Of a stretch of DNA of 6,550 nucleotides, positions 1-4,787 are shown piece by piece. Source of the DNA: Candidatus Bathyarchaeota archaeon RBG_13_52_12 (GTDB lineage Archaea > Thermoproteota > Bathyarchaeia > TCS64); assembly GCA_001774245.1 (NCBI GenBank), contig MEZF01000005.1, positions 1 to 6,550 on the forward strand, given 5' to 3'. The translations under genes and the position numbers were made by a program. A model generated the notes under the pieces. It worked only from the letters and a program-made list of their open reading frames with translations. It made no database searches and was not told the origin of the DNA. Every line of letters begins with the position of its first letter. Position 1 is the first letter of the stretch.

Positions 1-141
1 CCACCTCTCGTAATCATCTGATGTGGCGACGAAGCTCTCAGGGGACCTCTCATACATGGCTAGTTGCTTAGCCAGGTTCATGATCACTGGAATATCCGTC
101 TTCGTGGCCTCCCTGATCTTGAATGTGATTCCCTGCCTCAT
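1..141 (-). CDS. GNAT family N-acetyltransferase, N-terminal fragment (cut by window edge)
   Basis: The first 47 codons of a minus-strand gene that runs off the left edge. It starts at ATG 141-139; a TGA lies in frame a few codons upstream, so this is the first possible ATG. The visible protein begins MRQGITFKIREATKTDIP, then a helix (VIMNLAKQLAMYE) and FVATSDDYERW. This is the usual start of a GNAT fold: strand beta1 with the I-R-x-A-x-x-x-D-I-P pattern, then helix alpha1 containing L-A-x-Y-E. The YE ending of the helix followed by a short loop and a T-x-x-D-Y turn is typical of the diamine/thialysine acetyltransferase (SSAT-like) subgroup. The acetyl-CoA-binding motif (Q/R-x-x-G-x-G/A) would lie outside the window, so substrate and activity cannot be judged. 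It follows the phzF-like gene in the same direction after a 123-base gap. No good ribosome binding site precedes it. Confidence 0.72.
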   Translation of the reverse strand, partial: MRQGITFKIREATKTDIPVIMNLAKQLAMYERSPESFVATSDDYERW

Positions 142-193
142 GGGAAAGGATGGTCATGGTTAGGCGTTATCTGCGTTTCTAATCAACTTAGGA

Positions 194-200
194 GATAAAC
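194..200 (-). promoter_or_regulatory. possible TATA box for the GNAT gene
   Basis: On the minus strand the bases read GTTTATC, a weak archaeal TATA-like element in the 123-base gap between the phzF-like gene and the GNAT start. It would place transcription start near 170 and give a leader of about 30 bases. The motif is short and the call is tentative; the GNAT gene could equally be read through from upstream. Confidence 0.2.
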
Positions 201-264
201 GGAGCCGTCTAGCGATGTTCCATTTGTCATGTGTGTGCGCGGTGTGTTTAGCTTGTGTCCGATT

Positions 265-1149
265 TTATATCAGCTCCCCGCGGGCGATCATAGCCACCTT
301 ACCCCCAACATTCACCTCTATAAGGCCCCTCTTTTCCTCTGCTCTGAGGTAGAGGATGCTAGGGCGGTTTATCTCGGCGCCCTGCTCGACGCGTATATCA
401 ATCTTCGGGGACCCAAAGTAGCGGTGCTTAACGAGGTAACCCGCGAGGCAGCCATTCGCACTTCCAGTGGCGGGATCTTCCGTCCAGTCATTCAACATCC
501 TCACCTTGAGGTCATTGCCCATGTTCTCAGGCTCAGGGCAGTAGAGTAGAGGCCATTTCGCCTTCTTGTCAACTGAATAGGCTTTTAGCTTTTCAGCGTC
601 GAGTTTTATCTTCTTAAGAGCTTCACGGGTCTTGAGTGGGACAATGTAGAACCATACCCCTGTTGACACCTCTTGTATGGGGAAACGAGCGTCGATATCG
701 CTCGGCGTGAGGCAGAACATTGGCGCAATTTCCTCTGCTCTATGGACGGCTCCAAACTCGGGGCTCAGCTGCTTCATCCAGAGCAGGGGTTGACCATCCG
801 ATGCCGTCTGGAACGTGACGGGGATCATCCCAGCCCTTAGATCCAAGGTGAGATCAGGGACATCTTTCCTCAGCAGCTCCTTAGCCGCCACGTACGCTGT
901 GCCAAGGGTCGGGTGTCCCGCGAACGGGAGTTCGCCAACGGGTGTGAAGATGCGTACCTTGAAGACCCTCTTTTCTAGATCAATGCCTGTGATGAAGGTG
1001 CTCTCGCTGAAGTTCATCTCCCTTGTGAACTTCTGCATCTTCTCTGTCGGCCATCCTTCTTTGTCTATGACTACAGCCAGCTGGTTACCTTCTAGCTTCG
1101 CCTCTGCGAATACATCCACTATGTAGAACGGGTTACCCAAAGTGCTCAC
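265..1149 (-). CDS. PhzF family isomerase/epimerase
   Basis: A 294-residue protein of the PhzF (phenazine-biosynthesis-like) family, a diaminopimelate-epimerase-type fold of two similar halves. Family hallmarks in order: N-terminal FYIVDVFAE with GNQLAVV (residues 8-27), FSESTF with the glutamate expected to be the acid/base catalyst (E49, equivalent to E45 of PhzF), FTPVGELPFAGHPTLGTA (68-85) including the GHP loop, and the second-half DPATGSANG (225-233). Length and motifs are those of an intact family member. Members isomerise or epimerise small carboxylic or amino acids by proton transfer; the substrate here is unknown, and nothing nearby points to phenazine synthesis. I chose GTG at 1149-1147 because homologues start just before the FYIVDVF strand. 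A longer reading from TTG at 1224 adds 25 residues, overlaps the preceding gene by 31 bases and lacks a good ribosome site. It lies 44 bases downstream of the flavin-reductase-like gene and is probably co-transcribed or has its own weak promoter. Confidence 0.9.
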   Translation of the reverse strand: MSTLGNPFYIVDVFAEAKLEGNQLAVVIDKEGWPTEKMQKFTREMNFSESTFITGIDLEKRVFKVRIFTPVGELPFAGHPTLGTAYVAAKELLRKDVPDLTLDLRAGMIPVTFQTASDGQPLLWMKQLSPEFGAVHRAEEIAPMFCLTPSDIDARFPIQEVSTGVWFYIVPLKTREALKKIKLDAEKLKAYSVDKKAKWPLLYCPEPENMGNDLKVRMLNDWTEDPATGSANGCLAGYLVKHRYFGSPKIDIRVEQGAEINRPSILYLRAEEKRGLIEVNVGGKVAMIARGELI

Positions 1150-1193
1150 GGGGTAATCGCTCGCGCGCGATATGAGTTTGACGAATAAATGAG

Positions 1194-1727
1194 CTATAAA
1201 TCGCTGAGGGTGTGATAGTCCCAATTCTTCTGTGCTATTGGCCTAGCAGCGGACAGGTTCAGTTTCCCCTCTTTTAGGCAGTCATCGTCTATGCTGGCAG
1301 CCACGATCTCTCCCACGAATAATGTGTGGTCACCACAGGTAACCATGTTTACGACCTCGCATTCGAGATGACCGTAACACTCATCGATTAGAGGTGGCCT
1401 AACTTTTTGCGCAAGCTTAGGCGTCAGCCCTGACTCTCTGAATTTATCTGTGTCTCTGCCTGACTTAACGCCGCAGATATGCATTTTTTTGGCCAGATTA
1501 ATGCCTGGTGAGTTGACCACAAACTCGCCTTGATCCCTGATGAGATCGTGACTGTAGCGTCTGGGGGATACGCCTATGATGACTTGGGGAGGGTCGTGGC
1601 TGATTGGCATATACATCCCGAGTGTAATTATGTTCGGCCTCATGTTAGCGTCTACAGAGGTCACCATTACAACGGGCGATATTGGGCCGGCCTGACTGTA
1701 CCTTTCCTTAGGCAGTATCGCTTTCAT
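1194..1727 (-). CDS. flavin reductase-like (FMN-binding) domain protein
   Basis: A 177-residue protein with the split-barrel flavin-reductase-like fold (the DIM6/NTAB/FlaRed type). Visible family features: an N-terminal P-V-V-M-V-T-S-V strand followed by N-x-R-P-N-I-I-T-L (residues 18-36), the P-P-Q-V-I-I-G-V-S-P-R-R-Y-S-H stretch (46-60) that usually contacts FMN, G-E-F-V-V-N (67-72), and a C-terminal half with H-L-E-C-E-V (120-125) and H-T-L-F-V-G-E-I-V (134-142). Members bind FMN as dimers and act as NAD(P)H:flavin oxidoreductases or simple flavin carriers in the cytoplasm; which applies here is not visible. ATG 1727 is preceded by a strong purine-rich ribosome site (AGGGAGGAT). The start lies inside the end of the 55-residue zinc-ribbon gene (20-base overlap), so translation of the two is probably coupled. 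The phzF-like gene follows 44 bases downstream. Confidence 0.88.
   Translation of the reverse strand: MKAILPKERYSQAGPISPVVMVTSVDANMRPNIITLGMYMPISHDPPQVIIGVSPRRYSHDLIRDQGEFVVNSPGINLAKKMHICGVKSGRDTDKFRESGLTPKLAQKVRPPLIDECYGHLECEVVNMVTCGDHTLFVGEIVAASIDDDCLKEGKLNLSAARPIAQKNWDYHTLSDL
1195..1200 (-). promoter_or_regulatory. possible TATA box for the phzF-like gene
   Basis: The minus strand reads GATTTATAGC across the stop codon of the flavin-reductase-like gene. TTTATA is centred about 48 bases before GTG 1149, implying a leader of roughly 20 bases. A second weaker candidate, CATTTATTCG, lies at 1182-1191. Either could give the phzF-like gene an independent promoter. Read-through from upstream is as likely. 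Confidence 0.25.
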
Positions 1728-1875
1728 ATTTCACATCCTCCCTAAAGGTCTCACCGCATCTCATGCATCTCTTCACTTCTTCAGTGCCTACGAGTTCGCC
1801 CCACATGCCATAGATGGTTTCCATGTCATCTATGAGGTCCTCAGAGCCACACTTGGGGCAGTCGGGCTTTTGCAT
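1708..1875 (-). CDS. small zinc-ribbon protein, 55 residues, unknown function
   Basis: A short reading frame from ATG 1875-1873 to TAA 1710-1708. The protein has two CxxC knuckles, C6-P-K-C9 and C37-M-R-C40, separated by 27 residues, matching a rubredoxin-like or zinc-ribbon metal site binding one Zn(II). The intervening segment is acidic (EDLIDDMETIYG) and holds the only tryptophan. The tail past the second knuckle is F-R-E-D-V-K-Y-E. I do not recognise a named family. Evidence that it is real: paired knuckles in the right spacing, ATG start, a TATA-like box 27 bases upstream, only 32 bases after the tiaS stop, and an overlap of 20 bases with the next gene whose ribosome site it contains. 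It may be an accessory metal-binding or RNA/protein-binding factor working with the flavin protein, but that is inference. Confidence 0.72.
   Translation of the reverse strand: MQKPDCPKCGSEDLIDDMETIYGMWGELVGTEEVKRCMRCGETFREDVKYESDTA
1735..1743 (-). promoter_or_regulatory. ribosome binding site of the flavin reductase-like gene
   Basis: The minus strand reads AGGGAGGAT ending 7 bases before ATG 1727. It is the best Shine-Dalgarno match among the genes at 1-3242 and lies wholly inside the coding sequence of the small zinc-ribbon gene. It fixes the start of the flavin-reductase-like gene and supports an internal gene of a polycistronic message. Confidence 0.6.
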
Positions 1876-1898
1876 GGATGAGGAGAATACCTCGCTGG

Positions 1899-1906
1899 AT
1901 TAAAAG
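1899..1906 (-). promoter_or_regulatory. TATA-like box upstream of the zinc-ribbon gene
   Basis: The minus strand reads CTTTTAAT in the 32-base gap after tiaS. Its centre is about 27 bases before ATG 1875, the usual distance from an archaeal TATA box to the transcription start. This predicts a leaderless message beginning at or next to the ATG, and fits the lack of a good ribosome site in front of that ATG. Confidence 0.4.
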
Positions 1907-1907
1907 G

Positions 1908-3242
1908 CTAATCTGAATGCCAAGGAACCAACAAGGTAGCTGGTACACCCTGTTTTTCTCTTCCTAGCCTCTCGAGAGGTTTCGTGAGGTGCCTCTCAGC
2001 TCTGGGCGGCGGGAGGTACAAGCCGGGTCTCAGATCCCTTGGCACTTCTACCAACTTTTTAATCAGGCCTGGTCCCTTGTTGCCACATTTCTTACATCTC
2101 AACCCCTGGCCTCGACCCATCGATTCGGTGGGGCCGTCGCAGATGGGGCAGCGAGGGCTCACAAGCCTAAACTTATGAGCGAGCGAGAGGATCTCAAGGC
2201 GCTCGAGGTTTAGGGTGAGCCCAACATCGGTCTCCCTGACTCCCCCAGCCACCTTTACCACGTCACCCTCAGTCAGCTTCGTCACTATGTCTCTAAAGCT
2301 GCCGGAGGGCTCGTACGCGGCGCAGTCGATGCGCCCCGAGTCGTCGCCGACCGTGAATATGACGTGGCCACCCTCGATAATTCTATGCCTACCTTCAAAG
2401 ATTCCCGTGACTATGGAAGGATGGCGAGGAATAAGCTCCGATACCCGATACTGGCGGCTGAGGTGGGCGTCGGTCCCCTGGTTTGTTCTGAAGATCACCC
2501 ACCTTTCTATCGGCTCACCGACCTCAATGAGTCTAGATGCGGCGAGTACCGATTCAGGCGTCTCGCCTCTTACCCCGTAGAGGACAGGATCCGGACCCCT
2601 TGGAGCAATGAGTACCTTATTCGTCTCCGGGTCGATGTTGTTGAATGTTTCGGGAATCAACGAATCCATCCTTTTGACAGAGTCCTCATCGATGAGCCTT
2701 TTCATGCCCCTATTCGGAGCCGTCCTGTAGGTGAGAAGTTCGTAAGTGTGGTCTCCCCTGAGGGTGCCACCGATCGAGGCCAGCGCCCCTATTAGACCGC
2801 GCCTATTTTTCCACGCAACCGCGGAGGAGCAGTACCGAGAGATGAGTCGCTCGGCGTCTTCGAGGTGCACAATGGTCTGCACAACCTCGTTATGGAAAGT
2901 CTCAAGCTCTTTTGGAATCTCCCCCAAGTGAAATACCACGCCGGGGTTCGTGTTATCACATTGGAACTCGGCGTGACTCTCGACGATTTCTATGACGGCC
3001 TTTTTGATGTCGGCCTCCGCGCCTTGAGGCGCTTCCATCCTAATGCAGATTGAGCCGTTTCCTCTGGTCTTCCAAGGCGCGTTTGGATTAAGACGCAGCA
3101 GGTTAGGGTAGTCCAGAAACCTACATCTCATCTTTGCAAGCCGCTCCACTAGTAGCGCGGCGACGTAGGTTGTGCAGCCACCCTCCGGGGAATCAGTGTC
3201 ATCGATCCCGACGTGTAGCTGCAATGGGAGTCGCTTCGACAA
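1908..3242 (-). CDS. tiaS: tRNA(Ile2) 2-agmatinylcytidine synthetase TiaS
   Basis: A 444-residue enzyme that joins agmatine to C34 of the CAU-anticodon isoleucine tRNA using ATP, so that it reads AUA codons. This is essential and specific to archaea. Domains in order: the N-terminal ATP-using TCKD domain with VGIDDTDSPEGGCTTY (residues 11-26), where T24 corresponds to catalytic Thr18 of the Archaeoglobus enzyme, and WKTRGNGS (57-64); a ferredoxin-like region with RRGLIGALASIGG (147-159) and PDPVLYGVRGE (217-227); an OB-fold at about 275-355; and a zinc ribbon with C365-x2-C368 and C383-x2-C386 around GRGQG. The motifs, domain order and domain complement are those of a complete enzyme. The start is TTG 3242-3240. 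No ATG or GTG lies between it and the GIDDTD motif; another TTG six codons later is possible. A TATA-like box 28 bases upstream predicts a leaderless message. The gene is divergent from the aspartic protease gene. Confidence 0.96.
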   Translation of the reverse strand: MSKRLPLQLHVGIDDTDSPEGGCTTYVAALLVERLAKMRCRFLDYPNLLRLNPNAPWKTRGNGSICIRMEAPQGAEADIKKAVIEIVESHAEFQCDNTNPGVVFHLGEIPKELETFHNEVVQTIVHLEDAERLISRYCSSAVAWKNRRGLIGALASIGGTLRGDHTYELLTYRTAPNRGMKRLIDEDSVKRMDSLIPETFNNIDPETNKVLIAPRGPDPVLYGVRGETPESVLAASRLIEVGEPIERWVIFRTNQGTDAHLSRQYRVSELIPRHPSIVTGIFEGRHRIIEGGHVIFTVGDDSGRIDCAAYEPSGSFRDIVTKLTEGDVVKVAGGVRETDVGLTLNLERLEILSLAHKFRLVSPRCPICDGPTESMGRGQGLRCKKCGNKGPGLIKKLVEVPRDLRPGLYLPPPRAERHLTKPLERLGREKQGVPATLLVPWHSD

Positions 3243-3266
3243 TTGATTAAAGCTCTTTAAATCCTT

Positions 3267-3274
3267 ATTTAAAA
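3267..3274 (-). promoter_or_regulatory. TATA box of tiaS
   Basis: The minus strand reads CTTTTTTAAATA, with core TTTAAATA centred about 28 bases before the TTG start. The spacing equals that of an archaeal TATA box to the transcription start, so the tiaS message would begin at its start codon. A second TTTAAA at 3256-3261 is too close to the gene (about 16 bases) to serve the same start. Confidence 0.45.
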
Positions 3275-3686
3275 AAGAACTAGTACTTTAGTCTGACTTC
3301 TTTATCACACGAATTTTTTTCCGTGTTTAATCACTTAAGTTCACGATTGAGCGCGCGCAGCTATGAAGGCTATAACAAAGGTTAATCACACTTATGATTT
3401 CTCCATTTTTTTAGACAATGTTTGATCATTATTTGTTTAATATGCTCGCAATTAGATTCATAATTATTAATTTAATTTTGATTATGTAAAAAGCGTGTGC
3501 GTTGAGTATTGCGTGTCAGGATAGTGTAATATGAAGAAGCATTTTTAGTGCTGTTGTGTAAGTTTCTTTTGTACTCGTTGATGAATACTGTGATAGAAAT
3601 AAAATGCATTATGACTATGCTCATTTTAGATGATTAGATGATATTTTGTATATTTAGTCATTTTGATCATAAAGAGATATTGTGAT

Positions 3687-3704
3687 TATAAAAAGCTCTA
3701 TAAA
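3687..3704 (+). promoter_or_regulatory. twin TATA boxes upstream of the aspartic protease gene
   Basis: Two TATA-like elements 12 bases apart: TTATAAAAAG (from 3687) and CTATAAAG (TATAAA at 3699-3704). They form an imperfect tandem repeat, TATAAAAAGCTC followed by TATAAAGCTT. From the first, transcription would start near 3717; from the second, near 3728, a few bases before ATG 3735. Both positions suit a short-leader archaeal promoter. A shared sequence, GATTATGTAAAAAGC, occurs further upstream at 3480-3494. Confidence 0.42.
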
Positions 3705-3734
3705 GCTTGCTGGTTAATAACTGAGCGATAGGCG

Positions 3735-4217
3735 ATGCGTCTAATAGGGCGCTTAGACAAGCTAAAACAGGCGAGGGTCGAGGGCTATATCCGATATTCC
3801 CCGGGCTTCGTTAACCAACCCATCACATTTCTTGTAGATACTGGCTGTAGCAACTCATGCATACTCCCAGATGATGTAATCAGGCTAAATATTGACCATC
3901 GTGGCTTGCAAACTATCACGAAGACAATCATAACCGCTAACGGCCCGGTGAACCTTAAGGTAATACAGAATGCAGAGGTCGTCCTCCCGGTCCAAGCGGG
4001 GCTGCTTGATAACAAGCGTGCCTTCGTCAGCTTCCCCATGGAGAACCTCGCCGTCTTACCGCCAGGGTCGAACTATGCGCCTTTACCCCAGGGACTAGTA
4101 TTTAGCCTCCTAGGCATGGATGTCCTAAGTCATTTCCCTCGCTGGAGTTACGGTAAGGAGAGACTGGTTATGGAAAACGACGAGGTAATGGGATTAAAGA
4201 TGAGCTTTAAATTATAG
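3735..4217 (+). CDS. retropepsin-like (clan AA) aspartic protease
   Basis: A 160-residue single-domain protein of the retroviral-protease-like clan AA. The catalytic loop is FLVDTGCSNSCI (residues 32-43), with D35-T36-G37, followed by ILPDDVIRLNI as the usual helix after the active site. The second family signature, a hydrophobic pair followed by Gly before the conserved helix, is LLGMDVLSHF (125-134). A beta-rich flap region with ITANGPVNLKV (65-75) lies between. One D-T-G per chain means the active enzyme should be a homodimer. There is no signal peptide or membrane segment, so it is expected in the cytoplasm. Start ATG 3735 is preceded in frame by TAG two codons upstream. It is the only plus-strand gene here, stands alone between an AT-rich promoter region and a T9 tract, and has no companion in an operon. 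Substrate is unknown. Cellular relatives in archaea are mostly uncharacterised. Confidence 0.85.
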   Translation: MRLIGRLDKLKQARVEGYIRYSPGFVNQPITFLVDTGCSNSCILPDDVIRLNIDHRGLQTITKTIITANGPVNLKVIQNAEVVLPVQAGLLDNKRAFVSFPMENLAVLPPGSNYAPLPQGLVFSLLGMDVLSHFPRWSYGKERLVMENDEVMGLKMSFKL

Positions 4218-4251
4218 GGGATTAAATCCAGTTTCCGCGCGTGCGATTTAA

Positions 4252-4260
4252 TTTTTTTTT
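4252..4260 (+). terminator. poly-T transcription terminator of the aspartic protease gene
   Basis: Nine T residues in a row, 35 bases after the stop codon of the plus-strand protease gene. Archaeal RNA polymerase terminates at T-tracts without a required hairpin. A short perfect palindrome, GGATTAAATCC (4219-4229), lies between the stop codon and the T-tract. Confidence 0.55.
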
Positions 4261-4300
4261 AACGGCGCGAACACGCTTTAGATGACTTTATAATGCGCAC

Positions 4301-4317
4301 GCGATGTAGTCCATCGC
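4301..4317. repeat. perfect 6-bp inverted repeat (hairpin)
   Basis: GCGATG and CATCGC flank the five-base loop TAGTC. It lies in the gene-free stretch between convergent transcripts and could be a small RNA stem or a leftover of decayed sequence. No T-tract follows directly on either strand, so a simple terminator is unlikely. Confidence 0.35.
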
Positions 4318-4552
4318 CTTCTTGTCCCTTATTTGCTCCGCTTCAAAATCTCATTAATTCGATTACGGACAATAATATATGGTGTATCTAAGGCGAATAT
4401 ACACCTGCTCACCGCCGCAGCGATCTTCCTCCTGAGGAGGCGACTAGGAGATAGTACTTAGAGGGCTCACTCGCGCTATTTTCCCTTCGCGTGCGATGCC
4501 CTCGTGTGGGGATGTCTGTGGTTAGTTGGCGTGAGTATGTGCGGTGTATTCC

Positions 4553-4711
4553 TTAGACTAGTTCGATGTCGATTGGTTTTCCGTTCCCTAGTACTTTGAA
4601 CTTGATCTTTGTTCCTCGTACGTGATGGTGACTGATATAGTGCTTCAGTTCTTCTTTGCTGTTGATGAGTTTATCCTCGATGCCGAGGATGATGTCTCCG
4701 ACGCGCACGCT
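4553..4711 (-). pseudogene. C-terminal half of a PDZ domain, probable gene relic
   Basis: Fifty-two codons ending at TAA 4555-4553 encode the second half of a PDZ domain: V-R-V-G-D-I-I-L-G-I-E-D-K, a helix NSKEELKHYISHHH, then GTKIKFKVLGNGKPIDIELV. This matches the end of bacterial and archaeal HtrA-type PDZ domains. The first half (the ligand-binding G-L-x-V strand and G-S-P-A-x-x-A-G turn) is absent: only 76 bases separate it from the upstream PDZ gene, and they encode a basic non-PDZ sequence. There is no ATG; TTG near 4731 or GTG near 4708 are the only in-frame starts and neither has a ribosome site. A 16-base identity with the intact neighbour (4684-4699 versus 4913-4928) falls on the GDIIL segment. 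The rest has diverged, so this is a remnant of a paralogue or of a lost second PDZ domain, not a recent copy. A short expressed peptide cannot be excluded. Confidence 0.65.
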
Positions 4712-4759
4712 TAAAAGGACTATCAAGCGGCGCGCGCGGCCTAACCGACAAATCCAATT

Positions 4760-4764
4760 AAAAA
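4760..4764 (-). terminator. weak T5 tract after the PDZ-protein gene
   Basis: The minus strand reads CCCAGTTTTTAATTGG about 24 bases past the TGA of the 374-residue PDZ protein. Five Ts make a weak archaeal terminator at best. If it works, the PDZ relic downstream is not normally transcribed with the operon. Confidence 0.22.
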
Positions 4765-4787
4765 CTGGGCGTGCCTTGCGATTATCT

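Larger units (their letters stand above)
3243..3734. other. AT-rich intergenic region between divergent tiaS and aspartic protease genes
   Basis: About 490 bases with no coding frame of useful length on either strand. Composition drops sharply: 3421-3480 has 11 G or C in 60, while 3061-3120 inside tiaS has 32 in 60. Contents: promoters for both flanking genes; two T7 tracts (3314-3320 and 3406-3412); the 9-mer TTTGATCAT twice (3421-3429 and 3662-3670); TTAATCAC twice (3327-3334 and 3382-3389); an 8-base tandem AGATGATT/AGATGATA (3628-3643); and a GC-rich island GAGCGCGCGCAGC near 3349-3361. I see no tRNA, no CRISPR-type array and no convincing box C/D RNA. It may be a regulatory region, an insertion scar, or hold an unrecognised small RNA. 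Confidence 0.6.
4238..4497 (+). repeat. direct repeat pair CGCGTGCGAT
   Basis: The 10-mer CGCGTGCGAT occurs at 4238-4247 and again at 4488-4497, 250 bases apart, at the two ends of the gene-free region. A related inverted form, GCGCACGCGATG, lies at 4295-4306. Whether this is a binding site, a remnant of a duplication, or chance in CG-rich patches cannot be decided here. Confidence 0.3.
4218..4552. other. intergenic region without a convincing gene
   Basis: About 335 bases between the plus-strand protease gene and the minus-strand PDZ relic. Beyond the T9 terminator it holds a perfect hairpin, GCGATG-tagtc-CATCGC (4301-4317), a second hairpin CCTCC-tga-GGAGG (4428-4440), and the 10-mer CGCGTGCGAT twice in direct orientation (4238-4247 and 4488-4497). 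A 42-codon open stretch on the minus strand (4457-4332) ends in a protein-like sequence but lacks a good start. No tRNA or other known RNA is visible. Confidence 0.5.

Noticed and set aside
815..1126. Open frame on the plus strand opposite the phzF-like gene
   Set aside because: It lies wholly antisense to a gene with clear family motifs and its translation shows no domain; a mirror of the coding bias.
1150..1224. Longer PhzF start at TTG 1224
   Set aside because: It adds 25 residues not expected in the family before FYIVDVF, overlaps the preceding gene, and lacks a ribosome site; GTG 1149 fits better.
2364..2795. Open frame on the plus strand opposite tiaS
   Set aside because: Antisense to a well-supported enzyme and the predicted protein has no recognisable motif.
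3578..3643. Possible box C/D small RNA (TTGATGA and AGATGAT-like motifs)
   Set aside because: The C-box match starts with T where a purine is required, and no D box (CTGA) lies at a suitable distance.
3243..4552. tRNA gene or CRISPR array in the gene-free regions
   Set aside because: No T-loop GTTCGAATCC-like sequence with a matching acceptor stem, and no regularly spaced repeats of 24-37 bases.
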